Shown: positions 46,669-58,041, counted from the first letter of the stretch. The stretch is DNA of 64,000 bases from Methyloprofundus sedimenti (GCF_002072955.1 NZ_LPUF01000001.1:653001-717000); one strand, 5' to 3'. Numbers and translations: made by a program. The notes: a model not told the origin generated them from the sequence alone.

Positions 46669-49548
46669 CTATAAACAAGTACATTTTAAGTGGCGATCGC
46701 CATAAGTTTCATCGATACGACCGACAGGGGGCCAGTATTTATTTTCATATTGGCTGTTATCTGGAAAGAATGCCTGTTGTTTGCTATACGGGTGTGGCCA
46801 CTCATCAGCGATTAGGCTTAATTGCGTATGTGGAGCATTAATCAATAGATTATCTTGTTTGTCAGCAACGCCGTTTTCTATAGCGGCTATTTCTTTACGA
46901 ATGGAAATCAGGGCGGCACAAAACTTATCCAGCTCTGGCTTATTTTCACTTTCGGTGGGTTCTATCATCAGCGTTTCATGTACCGGAAAAGAAACGGTAG
47001 GCGCATGATAGCCGTAATCTATTAAGCGTTTTGCAATATCGTTTACGGTGATTCCGCTGGTTTTTTTAAAGGTACTACAATCTATGATGCATTCGTGAGC
47101 AATCCAGCCATTTTTCCCCTTGTATAAGATAGGGTAATGGGGGGCAAGCTTCATGGCTATGTAATTTGCATTTAAGATAGCGGTTAAAGTGCTCTTTTTA
47201 AGTCCTGCTGCGCCCATCATGGCAATATAGGCCCAGGGTATACTAAGGATATTGGCAGATCCCCAGGGGGCAGCTGAAATAGTGCCGATACTGGTTTCAC
47301 CATTTGCTGCAGGGTTTACGCCGGATACAACAGGATGCACGGGCAAATATTCAATTAAATGCTCGCCTACACCAATAGGTCCAACGCCCGGACCTCCACC
47401 GCCATGCGGAATACTAAATGTTTTGTGCAGGTTAAGATGGGCGACATCTGCACCTATTTTTCCAGGGCGGGTCACACCGACCAGCGCATTAAAATTTGCC
47501 CCATCTAAATACACCTGGCCCCCGTGCTGATGGATAATCTGGCATATTTGACAGAATGATTCTTCAAATACGCCGTGTGTCGATGGGTAGGTAATCATGA
47601 TGGCCGCCAGAGAACTGGAGTGCTCAGTAACAATTTCTTTAAGCTGTTCTAAACTTATATTGCCTTGTTTATCGCAAGGAATATTAACAATAGTGTAACC
47701 CGCCAAAGCTGCGCTTGCTGGATTAGTGCCATGTGCTGATTCTGGAATCAGGCAAATATTACGCTGACTTTCACCGCGTGATTGATGATATTTTTGAATG
47801 ACTAACAAGCCACTGTATTCGCCTTGAGAGCCTGCATTCGGTTGTAGAGAAAATGCAGCGAAGCCGGTTAAATCACAGAGCATGTTTTCCAGTTCTTCAA
47901 ATAACTGCTGGTAGCCCTGCGCCTGATAAGTGGGGATAAACGGATGCAGACTATTAAATTCATACTGCGAGATGGCTTGCAATGAAGTGGCTGAATTCAG
48001 CTTCATGGTGCAGGACCCCAAGGGAATCATGGATCGATCTAAAGCAATATCCTTAGCTGCCAACAAGCGCATATAACGCATCATTTCTGTTTCTGAATGG
48101 TAGAGATGAAATACCGGGTGCTGTAGAATCGAGTCTGTTCTAAGTAAAGAATCGGGTATGCATTCATCGATATTTTTATCGATTTCTATCAAGTCTGGTA
48201 ATTTTTTACCGGGTAAGGCGAAGATTTTCCAGAGTTGCCGGATGAGCTTTCGAGAACTGCTTTGATCTAATGAAATACCCAAGGTATTGTTGTCAATAAT
48301 ACGCAGATTAATCTTCGCTTCTTCTGCTCTTGCGGCTATGCGATGTGCTTTGTAAGGAGTTTGTATGATAATGGTATCAAAGTAAGATGTGTTAATTACC
48401 TGATAACCTAACTGCTCGATCCCCTGAGCAAGGATTTGGCTGTAACGATGTACGCGTTGAGCGATCATTTTTAACCCGTATTCGCCATGATAAACAGCAT
48501 AAAATCCTGATAAAACCGCTAATAACACCTGCGCTGTGCAAATATTGCTAGTCGCTTTTTCACGTCTAATATGTTGTTCACGGGTTTGTAAGCTCATGCG
48601 GTAGGCAATATTACCGTGACTATCCCTGGATACGCCTATTATTCTGCCAGGCATAGAGCGCTTATGACTGTCTTTACAGGCAAAAAAAGCGGCATGAGGC
48701 CCACCATAGCCCATAGGGACACCAAAGCGTTGCGCATTACCAATCACTATGTCGGCATCGAATTCAGCAGGTGCTTTGAGTAATACCAGGCTGAGTAAAT
48801 CTGTGGCAATAGTAAGTAATGCGGATTTTTCGTGGGCTAGTTTGCCTAGCTGATGAAAATCCTTAATTTCGCCAAATGTGTCTGGATATTGGACAAGAAT
48901 GCCAAAGCATTGCTGCTGTGCAAAATCTTCTAAGGGGTCACCTAATACTATTTTCAGGTCGAGTGGTTTTGCATGTGTTTGCAGAACAGCAATCGTTTGT
49001 GGATGACAGTGCTTATCGACAAAATAGTTATTCGAGTCACTTTTACTAAGGCGTCTGCTCATATTCATTGCTTCAGCAGCGGCTGTCGCTTCATCTAGCA
49101 GAGATGCGTTGGCAATATCCATGGCTGTTAAATCAATGATCAACTGTTGAAAATTAATCAGCGCTTCCAGTCGACCCTGGCTTACTTCTGCCTGGTATGG
49201 CGTATAGGCTGTATACCAGGATGGATTTTCAAGAACATTACGTTTTATGACGGCGGGCATGACGGTATCGTAATAACCCATGCCGATCAATGATGTGAAG
49301 GTTTTGTTACGCGCGCGTATTTTACGTAAATAAACGATTGCAGCACGCTCGCTGATGGCATCGACCAGCATTAAAGGGTCCTGATCGACTATATTGTCAG
49401 GAAAAGCTGTAGGGATTATATCCTCCAGTGATTGTAAGCCCAGTTCATTTAATGTTTCTTGAATTTGCCGGTCATTCGAACCTATGTGCCGATGCACGAA
49501 ATTCCCACGCATTTCCAGTTCTGATAAAGGTGTTTTTGTATTGGTCAT
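46669..49548 (-). CDS. gcvP: Glycine dehydrogenase (decarboxylating), P protein
   Basis: GcvP is the PLP-dependent subunit of the glycine cleavage system, loading the aminomethyl group on GcvH. The 959-aa protein is the long homodimeric form. It starts with FVHRHIGSNDRQIQETL and shows PLGSCTMKLNSA near 505 and the PLP Lys in HLNLHKTFSIPHGGGGPG near 710. It lies 35 bp after gcvT. gcvH is not in the window. Confidence 0.97.
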   Translation of the reverse strand: MTNTKTPLSELEMRGNFVHRHIGSNDRQIQETLNELGLQSLEDIIPTAFPDNIVDQDPLMLVDAISERAAIVYLRKIRARNKTFTSLIGMGYYDTVMPAVIKRNVLENPSWYTAYTPYQAEVSQGRLEALINFQQLIIDLTAMDIANASLLDEATAAAEAMNMSRRLSKSDSNNYFVDKHCHPQTIAVLQTHAKPLDLKIVLGDPLEDFAQQQCFGILVQYPDTFGEIKDFHQLGKLAHEKSALLTIATDLLSLVLLKAPAEFDADIVIGNAQRFGVPMGYGGPHAAFFACKDSHKRSMPGRIIGVSRDSHGNIAYRMSLQTREQHIRREKATSNICTAQVLLAVLSGFYAVYHGEYGLKMIAQRVHRYSQILAQGIEQLGYQVINTSYFDTIIIQTPYKAHRIAARAEEAKINLRIIDNNTLGISLDQSSSRKLIRQLWKIFALPGKKLPDLIEIDKNIDECIPDSLLRTDSILQHPVFHLYHSETEMMRYMRLLAAKDIALDRSMIPLGSCTMKLNSATSLQAISQYEFNSLHPFIPTYQAQGYQQLFEELENMLCDLTGFAAFSLQPNAGSQGEYSGLLVIQKYHQSRGESQRNICLIPESAHGTNPASAALAGYTIVNIPCDKQGNISLEQLKEIVTEHSSSLAAIMITYPSTHGVFEESFCQICQIIHQHGGQVYLDGANFNALVGVTRPGKIGADVAHLNLHKTFSIPHGGGGPGVGPIGVGEHLIEYLPVHPVVSGVNPAANGETSIGTISAAPWGSANILSIPWAYIAMMGAAGLKKSTLTAILNANYIAMKLAPHYPILYKGKNGWIAHECIIDCSTFKKTSGITVNDIAKRLIDYGYHAPTVSFPVHETLMIEPTESENKPELDKFCAALISIRKEIAAIENGVADKQDNLLINAPHTQLSLIADEWPHPYSKQQAFFPDNSQYENKYWPPVGRIDETYGDRHLKCTCL

Positions 49549-49583
49549 ATTAAGTACCTTGGCAATAGGAGAGTAGTACCTGC

Positions 49584-50672
49584 TCAGCGGTAATAGCGAT
49601 GTTTTACAAAAGGCAGCTGGGTAACGGTGACTTCAATATCTTTATTGCGTTGTTTGCAAGTAAGCTGGCTTCCAGGGGCAATAAGCTCAGTTATGACATA
49701 GGCCATGGCAACCGGTTTTTGTATGCTAGCTCCAAAGCTGCCACTACTGATATAACCGGCTTTATTGCCCTGCAGATCAAATAATTCGGTTCCTTCTCTG
49801 AGTATGCTTTTACTACTTGTTGCAATACCGACTCGATAGTGCTCTGCCCCTTCGAGAAATTGATAGCGAACTCTTTTAGCGCCTAAATAGTCAGTTCGAT
49901 CTTTTGCAACTAGCCATGATAAATTTGCTTCTATTGCTGTGATCTCTACTGAAAGTTCATGACCATACAGGCAAAGTCCTGCCTCCAGACGCAGGCTGTC
50001 TCGTGCTCCTAAGCCTATAGGCAATACTTCGGTATGAGACAGCAGCAATTGCGCCAGATTTAAGACATTATTATTAGTAACGGAAATTTCAAAACCATCT
50101 TCACCGGTATAACCGCTACGGCTAATAGTGCAAGGGATACTATTAATGTGGGTTTGACGTACACTCATATAAGGCATAGTGCTAAATTGAGTGTCGTACT
50201 GGGTAAGTACTGTAACGGCTTGTGGTCCTTGAAGTGCTAATAGGGCTTGCTCTGATTGAAATGCAATCTGGCAGTGGTGAGGCAAGTGATTCTGCAGGTG
50301 TTGTAAGACAATGTTTTTACGCGAGGCGTTAACAATGAGTAGCAGGTGAGTGCCAAGGTTTGCAATGATCAAATCATCAATAATGCCTCCAGACTTATTG
50401 GTCAGCACTGTATAGCGTTGCTTTCCTGGAGGCAGGTTCTGTAAGTTGCTAGGGACTAGCTTCTCTAATTCAGCGGCGCATTGTGCTCCGTTCAGGTGTA
50501 TTTGCCCCATATGGGAAATATCAAATAAACCAGCCTGGGAACGGGTATGCAGGTGTTCTTTAATTATTCCTGAGGAATAGTGTAGCGGCATTGCATAACC
50601 GGCAAAAGGGGTCATTTTCGCTTTCAGTTCAGCATGCAGTGAATATAATGCGGTTTGTTCAATAGTTTGCAT
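49584..50672 (-). CDS. gcvT: Aminomethyltransferase, T protein
   Basis: GcvT takes the aminomethyl group from GcvH and makes methylene-THF and ammonia. The 362-aa protein begins with TALYSLHAELKAKMTPFAGYAMPLHY and has GLFDISHMGQIHLNG near 50, GYTGEDGFEISV near 195 and the GLGARDSLRLEAGLCLYGHEL block near 220. It is divergent from hemC. No glycine riboswitch was recognised in the leader. Confidence 0.96.
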   Translation of the reverse strand: MQTIEQTALYSLHAELKAKMTPFAGYAMPLHYSSGIIKEHLHTRSQAGLFDISHMGQIHLNGAQCAAELEKLVPSNLQNLPPGKQRYTVLTNKSGGIIDDLIIANLGTHLLLIVNASRKNIVLQHLQNHLPHHCQIAFQSEQALLALQGPQAVTVLTQYDTQFSTMPYMSVRQTHINSIPCTISRSGYTGEDGFEISVTNNNVLNLAQLLLSHTEVLPIGLGARDSLRLEAGLCLYGHELSVEITAIEANLSWLVAKDRTDYLGAKRVRYQFLEGAEHYRVGIATSSKSILREGTELFDLQGNKAGYISSGSFGASIQKPVAMAYVITELIAPGSQLTCKQRNKDIEVTVTQLPFVKHRYYR

Positions 50673-50839
50673 AGCAATATTTATCTGGTTTCTGTTGAAA
50701 AAAGGTGCTTGCTACTTTTATTGTTTTTATTATTTCGTTTACTATAGTGGAAAAGAAATATTTGTGCGCATTTTTTAAGAAAAAATTAGTAGAACAATAA
50801 AAACACAGATAAATGTGCTAATAAACGGCATAAAAAAGG

Positions 50840-50845
50840 TACAAT
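50840..50845 (+). promoter_or_regulatory. -10 box before hemC
   Basis: TACAAT preceded by GG lies 37 bp before the hemC GTG. A convincing -35 was not found at 16-18 bp. Motif-level prediction. Confidence 0.4.
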
Positions 50846-50881
50846 GTTCGGCGTTATTGCAAAAGGAAATTAGGAAAACTA

Positions 50882-51808
50882 GTGACACAGCGAATTATTA
50901 AAATAGCAACACGACAAAGTCCTCTGGCATTATGGCAGGCTGAAAATGTAGCGGAAAGACTACAACAAGCTCACCCCGGCATAAAAACCGAATTAGTGAA
51001 AATGGTGACTAAAGGCGATAAAATTCTCGACGCTCCTTTAGCTAAAATTGGTGGCAAAGGTTTATTTGTTAAAGAGTTAGAACAGGGCATGCTGGAAGGC
51101 TCGGCTGACATAGCGGTGCATTCCATGAAAGATGTCCCGGTTGAATTTCCGGAAGGGTTGCATTTGGCAGTTATTCTACTGCGCGAAGACCCTTATGATG
51201 CCTATGTGTCCAATCACTATAAGTCGATAGAAGACTTACCAGTCGGTGCGAAGGTTGGTACCTCTAGCTTGCGTCGTCAATGTCAATTTGCAGAGCGTCA
51301 ACCGCATGCGCAAATTTTATCCCTAAGAGGTAATGTAAATACTCGGCTAGCCAAACTTGATGCGGGCGATTATGATGCCATCATCCTGGCGGCTGCCGGC
51401 TTAAAACGCCTGGGCTTCGAGCATAGAATTACTCAGTTGCTAGACAGCAGCGTCAGCTTACCCGCAATAGGGCAAGGGGCTGTCGGGATTGAATGCCGAA
51501 TAGATGATATAGAGATGAATCAGTTACTGGCTCCATTACAAGACGTTGAAAGTACTATTAGAGTAAAGGCAGAGCGAGCCATGAATGCGCGTTTGAATGG
51601 TGGTTGTCAGGTGCCTATTGCCGGGTTCGCCGAGTTGCAAGGAGAGCAGTTGTTTATGCGTGGTTTAGTAGGCAAACCTGATGGTAGTGTTATGTATCGC
51701 GCGGAAAAAACGGGTCCTATGGAAGAAGCTGAGTCGATTGGTCGAGCGGTGGCTGATGAACTCCTGTCAAAAGGGGCGGGCGAGGTTTTAAAGGCATTAT
51801 ACGTATAA
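50882..51808 (+). CDS. hemC: Porphobilinogen deaminase
   Basis: HemC polymerises four porphobilinogens into hydroxymethylbilane. The 308-aa protein has [37 protein letters not shown] near residue 128, and the dipyrromethane-cofactor Cys in [16 protein letters not shown] near 242. The start is GTG at 50882. It begins a hemC-hemD-hemX-hemY cluster, as in many gammaproteobacteria. Confidence 0.97.
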   Translation: MTQRIIKIATRQSPLALWQAENVAERLQQAHPGIKTELVKMVTKGDKILDAPLAKIGGKGLFVKELEQGMLEGSADIAVHSMKDVPVEFPEGLHLAVILLREDPYDAYVSNHYKSIEDLPVGAKVGTSSLRRQCQFAERQPHAQILSLRGNVNTRLAKLDAGDYDAIILAAAGLKRLGFEHRITQLLDSSVSLPAIGQGAVGIECRIDDIEMNQLLAPLQDVESTIRVKAERAMNARLNGGCQVPIAGFAELQGEQLFMRGLVGKPDGSVMYRAEKTGPMEEAESIGRAVADELLSKGAGEVLKALYV

Positions 51809-51833
51809 GTCTGAATAGCTATCGCCTGGAAAA

Positions 51834-52601
51834 ATGTACACAGGAAAAAAAATATTAGTTACACGCCCCAACCATCAATCGGAAAATATGTGTCGGCTGA
51901 TTGAACAACAAGGCTGGCAGGCTATTCGTTTTCCGGTGATAGCGATTAAAGCCAGGTCATTATCTACTCAGGAGATAAGGCGGGCGGAGAATATTGACCT
52001 ATATCAGCAGGTTTTTTTTGTCAGTGTCAATGCGGTAAATTTTGCACTACAGATAATTAATGGCAAAATGAAGGGCTTGCAAAAAGTCTCTTGTATCGCG
52101 TTGGGCAACGCGACTTATAAGGCTTTAACAGCTCACGGAATTAGCAATATATTAGTGCCGGAGCAGGGATTTAATAGCGAAGCGATACTGGCCATGCCTG
52201 AAATGCAGGACATGCAAGGACAATCCTGTCTGATTATAAGAGGTGAAGGTGGCCGGGAGTTATTGGCAGCTAGTTTACAAGAACGTGGCGCAACAGTAGA
52301 TTATCTGGAAGTATATAAGCGTGCGATGCCTATAACTGATAATCGTTTGGTAAGCGAATATTTGCAGCATAAGGCAGTATCTGCCATCCTTGTTTATAGT
52401 GGCGATGCACTGAATAATCTGTTAAAAATGCTGGCCAAACAAGATATTAATCAGAATTTGCTAAATACTCCTCTCGTAGTTATTAGCCAGAGAGTACAGC
52501 ATTTGGCTAAAAAAATCGGATTTAAGAATATTGTTATTGCTGATGAAGCATCTGATGCAGCAATGATGAATGCATTATTGAATGGGGAAGAATGTGGCTG
52601 A
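51834..52601 (+). CDS. hemD: Uroporphyrinogen-III synthase
   Basis: HemD cyclises hydroxymethylbilane with ring-D inversion. The family is poorly conserved. The 255-aa protein has GKKILVTRPNHQSENMCRLIEQQGW at the start, FVSVNAVNFAL near 62 and IIRGEGGRELLAASLQERGATVDYLEVYKR near 134, typical for HemD. It is placed between hemC and hemX. Confidence 0.93.
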   Translation: MYTGKKILVTRPNHQSENMCRLIEQQGWQAIRFPVIAIKARSLSTQEIRRAENIDLYQQVFFVSVNAVNFALQIINGKMKGLQKVSCIALGNATYKALTAHGISNILVPEQGFNSEAILAMPEMQDMQGQSCLIIRGEGGRELLAASLQERGATVDYLEVYKRAMPITDNRLVSEYLQHKAVSAILVYSGDALNNLLKMLAKQDINQNLLNTPLVVISQRVQHLAKKIGFKNIVIADEASDAAMMNALLNGEECG

Positions 52602-53823
52602 AATTATAGAAGAACAAAATCAACAAAAGGTAGCACCAACTCCGGCGTCAACACCTAAGCAAAAGAAATCTGGCAATGGAGCCTGGTTTGGACTGGTTAT
52701 TATATTAATTATTTTAGGCCTGGCTGGTGCAGGTTTTCTGCTATTGCAACAATTGCGTGATAAACAACAAGACCTGGGCGGCGTACTTAGTAAGGATTCT
52801 CAACAGATGCAGGAGTTGACTAAACAGATTTCGGGTTATCAGAATCAGTTAGTGGCAATTCAAACGCAATTATCCAGTTTAAGTGCAGAAGTAGGTAGTA
52901 AAGAAAGTAACTTTGAACATAAATTAAATGAACATAGCGACATACACAATCAACGTTTAACTAACGTCGCAGAGCGATTAAAAGAGTCCATACAGCATAT
53001 ACAAAGGCAGTTAGGGAAAACAAGAGGTGACTGGCTGGTTGCCGATGCGGAGTATTTATTAAGTGTTGCTAATCGACGACTGCATTTAATGGGCGATGTT
53101 GCGACCGCAATCGAAGCTTTAAAAGCTGCGGATAATCGTTTGCGTGAGAGCGGTGACACTGCGGCCTTTAAAGTGCGGAGCCAGATTGCTAAAGAAATAT
53201 CCTTAGTTAAAAAAGTAGAAGTTGCAGATGTTGTGGGTATTTATTCAACGCTGGATATGCTGGAAGAAGATGTTGACAAGCTCAATGTATTTCTACCCTA
53301 CTCGGGCAAGACGAAAGACCAGCAAAGCACAAGTAAAGTATCACCAGACACACCTGCGGCAGATGAGACATCTACTGATGATGTAAATGATATGCTAGAT
53401 AAGGCATTGGTTGAAATTGAAGGTATCATTACTATCAGACGGTTAGATAATCCGGTAACGACAATCATTAGCCCAGAACAGAAAGCATTTATAACCGAGC
53501 AGTTGAGCACGAAGCTAGCTATTGTCAAGCTTGCCTTAGTTCAACATAATGATGCGCTTTATCAGGCCGGGATTGATGATGTTCAACAATGGTTAGATAA
53601 AAACTTTACTAAAGATGCGGAATATAAACACTTCCTCACTGAACTAGAGCAGTTAAAAAGGATACAGCTAAGAAGTAATTTCCCGGACATTAGTCAATCA
53701 CTCAAAATGCTAAGAGATATTGCTAAGCTAAGACTGGATTCAGATCAAGCCTCTCAGTCGGAGCAAGAACCGGATATAGAGCCTAAACCCTTAACGCAAC
53801 CTGAAACTCAGGAAGCTCAATAA
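52594..53823 (+). CDS. hemX: HemX-like membrane protein
   Basis: HemX proteins accompany hemCD in gammaproteobacteria and are annotated as uroporphyrinogen-III methyltransferase-like, without proof of activity. One membrane helix (about residues 30-52, WFGLVIILIILGLAGAGFLLL) follows a short cytoplasmic tail. The rest is periplasmic and helical, with the block RGDWLVADAEYLLSVANRRLHLMGD. GTG at 52594 with GGGGAAG upstream fits better than ATG at 52582. It overlaps hemD by 8 bp. Confidence 0.88.
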   Translation: MAEIIEEQNQQKVAPTPASTPKQKKSGNGAWFGLVIILIILGLAGAGFLLLQQLRDKQQDLGGVLSKDSQQMQELTKQISGYQNQLVAIQTQLSSLSAEVGSKESNFEHKLNEHSDIHNQRLTNVAERLKESIQHIQRQLGKTRGDWLVADAEYLLSVANRRLHLMGDVATAIEALKAADNRLRESGDTAAFKVRSQIAKEISLVKKVEVADVVGIYSTLDMLEEDVDKLNVFLPYSGKTKDQQSTSKVSPDTPAADETSTDDVNDMLDKALVEIEGIITIRRLDNPVTTIISPEQKAFITEQLSTKLAIVKLALVQHNDALYQAGIDDVQQWLDKNFTKDAEYKHFLTELEQLKRIQLRSNFPDISQSLKMLRDIAKLRLDSDQASQSEQEPDIEPKPLTQPETQEAQ

Positions 53824-53838
53824 AAAGGGAATTCTAGT

Positions 53839-55065
53839 ATGAAAAATATTCTATTTTTTTTAGTAACATTAGTTACCGCTCTTGGTTTTGCCTTTATTGT
53901 TCATGAGTGGATGCTGCAATATAATGATCCGGGCTATGTGCTTATTGGTGTTGGTCACTGGGCTATGGAAACATCCTTAATTGTTTTTACTGTTGGACTC
54001 ATTATCAGTTTCTTTATTTTTTATGTCTTGTTCAGGATTCTGGGCTGGTTAATTCGGCTTCCTGGGAAAATCAAAACGCGTGGTAAATCAGTTAAATTTA
54101 ATCGTTCACAAGATGCCCTGATTGCAGGTCTGGTTGATTCAGCAGAGGGTAATTGGGAGCGCGCAGAAAGAACGTTGATCAAACACGCTTCAAATAGTGG
54201 TGCGCCTTTAATACATTATTTAACTGCTGCGCGTGCTGCGCATTCCCGGGGAGCAATGGATAAGCGTGATGAATATTTGCGTCGCGCAACCAAAGATGCT
54301 CCTGGATCGGAAATGGCAGTTGGCTTAACTCAGGCTGAACTAAATTTATCTCAAAAACAATTTAATCAGGCACTGGAAACATTAACAAAATTGCACTCTA
54401 TTGATTCTTCGCATGCCAGTGTTTTAAAATTGTTACATCAAACTTATCAGCAGTTGGGGGACTGGAAAGCGATCCGTTCCTTGTTACCAGCATTTTATGA
54501 AAATAAAGTTTTTATGGAAGCGGAAGTGAGGTTATTAGAAGTAGAGACTTACAGTGTTTTACTTAAAGAAGCTTCAGAACATGCAGATGCACGAGAAATT
54601 CAGGAGCTTTGGGATAGTGTTCCTGAGCACGTTAAAACGATGTCGGGCGTCCCCGCCATTTATTACGCTGCAATGATAGAAGCAGGGGCGGGAGCAAATA
54701 TTGAACAAGAACTGATTAAATCTTTAAATAATAAATGGGATATGACCTTGCTGGTTTTATTTGGCAGCGTACAGTCTATAGATTTTCGTGGACAGTTGGA
54801 AATGGCCGAAAAATGGTTATTGCAACATGGCAATGACGCTATCTTGTTACGTGTTTTGGGCAAAATTTCCATTAAATGTGAATTTTCCGAGAAAGCTAAA
54901 AAATACCTTGCTAAAAGTATCGGTGTTGAGCCGACTGTCGAAGCTTATCGTATTCTGGGAAACTTTCTTGCACAGGAAGGTGATCAGGAGCGTGCGAGTG
55001 AATGTTACAAGCTTGGCCTGGAGTTAGCTTCGACCCAAGTGATCAGTGTTGCTAGTGAAATGTAA
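53839..55065 (+). CDS. hemY: HemY membrane protein with TPR repeats
   Basis: This is the gammaproteobacterial HemY, unrelated to protoporphyrinogen oxidase HemY of Bacillus. Two N-terminal helices (residues 3-22 and about 43-68) are followed by TPR-like repeats to the end, such as GSEMAVGLTQAELNLSQKQF and VEAYRILGNFLAQEGDQERA. It has an unclear role linked to haem synthesis. The gap from hemX is 15 bp. Confidence 0.9.
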   Translation: MKNILFFLVTLVTALGFAFIVHEWMLQYNDPGYVLIGVGHWAMETSLIVFTVGLIISFFIFYVLFRILGWLIRLPGKIKTRGKSVKFNRSQDALIAGLVDSAEGNWERAERTLIKHASNSGAPLIHYLTAARAAHSRGAMDKRDEYLRRATKDAPGSEMAVGLTQAELNLSQKQFNQALETLTKLHSIDSSHASVLKLLHQTYQQLGDWKAIRSLLPAFYENKVFMEAEVRLLEVETYSVLLKEASEHADAREIQELWDSVPEHVKTMSGVPAIYYAAMIEAGAGANIEQELIKSLNNKWDMTLLVLFGSVQSIDFRGQLEMAEKWLLQHGNDAILLRVLGKISIKCEFSEKAKKYLAKSIGVEPTVEAYRILGNFLAQEGDQERASECYKLGLELASTQVISVASEM

Positions 55066-55252
55066 TCGTTAGTAACATTTACAGTAGGGCCGACTTTAGT
55101 CCGCTTAAAGTATTTTATCAGGCGTAACATGCTTTATTATTTTAGCTATTGCACTCCTGCTAATTGAATGGCATTAAGGGTTTTCCTGGAAATTTATACA
55201 GGAATGCTTTACATAATGCGTCATAAATTGCAGGAGCATGATAACTTGGGAA

Positions 55253-56227
55253 TTAATCAATTGTTGCAACAAAAGTTGCTCGTCTGGGTGCCGGATGGCC
55301 TTCAATCGTCAAATCAGGATTATTCGGATCTAAAAAGTCCTGAAGAGAATTAAACGTCATCCACGGTGTCGAACGTTGTTCCAGCATACTGGTTTGATTT
55401 ACATCTACAACACGTATATTTTTAAAACCACAGCGTTTCATCCAGCTTGCTAATGTATCGCAAGTAGGGAGAAACCAGACATTGCGCATGCGTGCATATC
55501 GATCTACGGGAACTAACACTTCGCCTTGTTTGCCTTCTATCACCAGGGTTTCTAAAACCAGCTCACCACCACTGCGTAAACAATCTCGTAAGTCTGTTAA
55601 ATGATCAATTGGCGAACGACGATGGTAAAGTACGCCCATGGAAAACACAGTATCAAAAATATTGGTTTTTTCGGGTATCTCTTCTAGTGTTAGCGGTAAA
55701 ACATACACGGGTGCTTCACCATATAAACGGCGTATTGCCTGAAACTGTAATACATGCAACTGCACAGGATCGACACCGATTACCATTTGCGCGCCGGCAC
55801 CCAGCATGCGCCAACAGTGATAGCCATTACCACAGCCTACATCCAAAACCAGGCGGTTATCTAATGGAGTTATTTGATCTTTGATCCGTTCCCATTTCCA
55901 GTCGGATCGCCACTCGGTGTCAAGGTGTAAATCAAATAAATCGTAAGGTCCTTTACGCCAGGGAAACAGGTTCTTTAAGCCAGCATCAAGCTGCTGCCAT
56001 TGTGTTTTAGATAGTTCATCTGCTCGACCAATTTTGAAGCCCTCATTATTAAGCTGTAGACTAGGATTTTTCGGGATAGGTAATTGTTCAACGGCGGCAT
56101 TCCACTTGGAGAAATTACCATGTGCTTCAGGATTAAGTTTTTGCTGAATTTGACCGGGTAAGATTGCACTCCAATGTTCTGCATTTCTTGTTGTCAGTAG
56201 CTCGTAGAGCGGTTGATAGTCAATCAT
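55253..56227 (-). CDS. cmoB: tRNA U34 carboxymethyltransferase CmoB
   Basis: CmoB uses carboxy-SAM to turn ho5U34 into cmo5U34 in tRNAs. The 324-aa protein ends in a class I methyltransferase domain with [20 protein letters not shown] near residue 125, [16 protein letters not shown] and [17 protein letters not shown]. It overlaps cmoA by 4 bp, and the pair makes and uses the same cofactor. Confidence 0.96.
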   Translation of the reverse strand: MIDYQPLYELLTTRNAEHWSAILPGQIQQKLNPEAHGNFSKWNAAVEQLPIPKNPSLQLNNEGFKIGRADELSKTQWQQLDAGLKNLFPWRKGPYDLFDLHLDTEWRSDWKWERIKDQITPLDNRLVLDVGCGNGYHCWRMLGAGAQMVIGVDPVQLHVLQFQAIRRLYGEAPVYVLPLTLEEIPEKTNIFDTVFSMGVLYHRRSPIDHLTDLRDCLRSGGELVLETLVIEGKQGEVLVPVDRYARMRNVWFLPTCDTLASWMKRCGFKNIRVVDVNQTSMLEQRSTPWMTFNSLQDFLDPNNPDLTIEGHPAPRRATFVATID

Positions 56228-56967
56228 TTCAGGGCAATTATGGACGCAAAATTAAAATATTGAAACCAGACCTCGGCATTATCAAAGCCCGATTGTAACA
56301 GTCGGTTTTTATGTTGGGTGAATGTTTCAGGGATTAACACATTTTCTAGTGAAGCGCGTTTTTGACTGATTTCCATATCACTATAGCCATTCGCTTTTTT
56401 AAATGCATGATGCATCTCGGTTTGTAAGGATTGCTGTCTTAAATCACTAAAAAATAGTTTTTCAGAGAGAACTAATAAGCCACCAGGCCGTAGTCCGGCA
56501 TATATCTTCTTAATAAAGGCATTGCGGTCAGCCAGAGGGATAAATTGCAAAGTAAAATTCAATACAACTACTGAGGCATTTTGTATTTTAATATCCTGAA
56601 TATCGCTACACACCAGTTCGACAGGAATTGATGCGGTATCTCTTGTTATAATTTTTTCACAACGTGATAGCATGGCAGTCGAATTATCTACAGCAATAAT
56701 TTTACAGTTTGCTGCGGATATTTTATGCCGCATGGACAGCGTAGCGGCACCTAATGAGCAGCCCAGGTCATAACAAACGCTATCCGCCTGAGCAAAGCGG
56801 CTGGCTAGCAAGCCAATAGCAGAAATAATAGCACTGTATCCAGGTACAGAACGTTGTATCATATCCGGGAAAACATCGACGACGCTGGCATCGAATTTAA
56901 AGCCATCGATATCGCCCAGCGGACTTGCGTATAAGGTATCTTTTTGTAAATTCATTGTAATTATCAT
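56224..56967 (-). CDS. cmoA: Carboxy-SAM synthase CmoA
   Basis: CmoA converts SAM and prephenate to carboxy-SAM. The 247-aa protein has [25 protein letters not shown] near the start, [16 protein letters not shown] as motif I near 62, and [19 protein letters not shown]. It precedes cmoB and diverges from hemF. Confidence 0.96.
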   Translation of the reverse strand: MIITMNLQKDTLYASPLGDIDGFKFDASVVDVFPDMIQRSVPGYSAIISAIGLLASRFAQADSVCYDLGCSLGAATLSMRHKISAANCKIIAVDNSTAMLSRCEKIITRDTASIPVELVCSDIQDIKIQNASVVVLNFTLQFIPLADRNAFIKKIYAGLRPGGLLVLSEKLFFSDLRQQSLQTEMHHAFKKANGYSDMEISQKRASLENVLIPETFTQHKNRLLQSGFDNAEVWFQYFNFASIIALK

Positions 56968-57040
56968 AAAAATAGAAAGTTAATTTTACTTAAAAATTAC
57001 CACTTTGTACGCAGAAAAAACTTTAAGGAGAAAATGAATA

Positions 57041-57979
57041 GTGACTCAGCTTAATAAAAATCAACCCAGCCAAATTCAAATTGAACAAGTAAAAGCATTT
57101 TTATTCGGTTTGCAAGATAGTATTTGTACAGGATTGCAAGCCGAAGATGGCGGCGCCGTGTTTGTCGAAGATTCCTGGGATAGAGAAGAAGGGGGTGGTG
57201 GGCGATCAAGGGTGTTAACTAATGGAACGATTTTTGAACAGGCAGGCGTTAATTTTTCCCATGTATTTGGGCAGAAACTTCCGGCTTCTGCCACAGCGAA
57301 ACGACCAGAGCTGGAGGGGCGTGATTTTCAGGCGATGGGCGTGTCTTTAGTGATGCACCCACATAATCCTTATGTACCGACTTCACATGCAAATGTACGT
57401 TTTTTTATCGCCGAAAAACCGGACGAAGATCCCATTTGGTGGTTTGGCGGTGGCTTTGATTTAACGCCCTTTTATCCTTATAAAGAAGATGTGATAGCCT
57501 GGCATAAAACCGCAAAATCTGCTTGTGATCCCTTTGGTAAAGAGGTTTATGCAAAATATAAAAAATGGTGTGATGAATACTTTTACCTCAAACATCGAGA
57601 TGAGACAAGAGGTGTGGGGGGGCTATTTTTTGATGATTTAAATGCACCAGGGTTCGAGGAAAGCTTTGCTTTTATGCAAAGCGTTGGAGAGCATTTCTTA
57701 AAGGCGTATTTGCCGATAGTACAAAATCGTAAAGCGACAGAATATGGTGAACGCGAGCGTAATTTTCAGCTCTATCGTCGTGGACGGTATGTTGAATTTA
57801 ACCTGGTCTACGATCGCGGCACTTTGTTCGGTTTGCAATCAGGAGGACGTACCGAATCGATCCTAATGTCCATGCCGCCCGTTGTGCATTGGAAGTATGA
57901 CTGGAGCCCTGAAGAAGGCAGTCCTGAAGCAGTATTGTATGCAGATTATTTACATGCCAGAGACTGGCTGGCAGAATAG
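57041..57979 (+). CDS. hemF: Oxygen-dependent coproporphyrinogen III oxidase
   Basis: HemF decarboxylates coproporphyrinogen III with O2. The 312-aa protein shows [79 protein letters not shown] and [32 protein letters not shown]. The start is GTG at 57041, 9 bp after AAGGAG. Its presence points to haem synthesis under aerobic conditions. Confidence 0.97.
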   Translation: MTQLNKNQPSQIQIEQVKAFLFGLQDSICTGLQAEDGGAVFVEDSWDREEGGGGRSRVLTNGTIFEQAGVNFSHVFGQKLPASATAKRPELEGRDFQAMGVSLVMHPHNPYVPTSHANVRFFIAEKPDEDPIWWFGGGFDLTPFYPYKEDVIAWHKTAKSACDPFGKEVYAKYKKWCDEYFYLKHRDETRGVGGLFFDDLNAPGFEESFAFMQSVGEHFLKAYLPIVQNRKATEYGERERNFQLYRRGRYVEFNLVYDRGTLFGLQSGGRTESILMSMPPVVHWKYDWSPEEGSPEAVLYADYLHARDWLAE

Positions 57980-58041
57980 ATTTTTTGAACGGGTGTTTCA
58001 GTCACTAGTCACTTATTATTGAAAATATCAAGGCGGGCATA

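Noticed and set aside
50673-50881. Possible glycine riboswitch before gcvT
   Set aside because: The conserved glycine aptamer cores were looked for on the minus strand and not seen.
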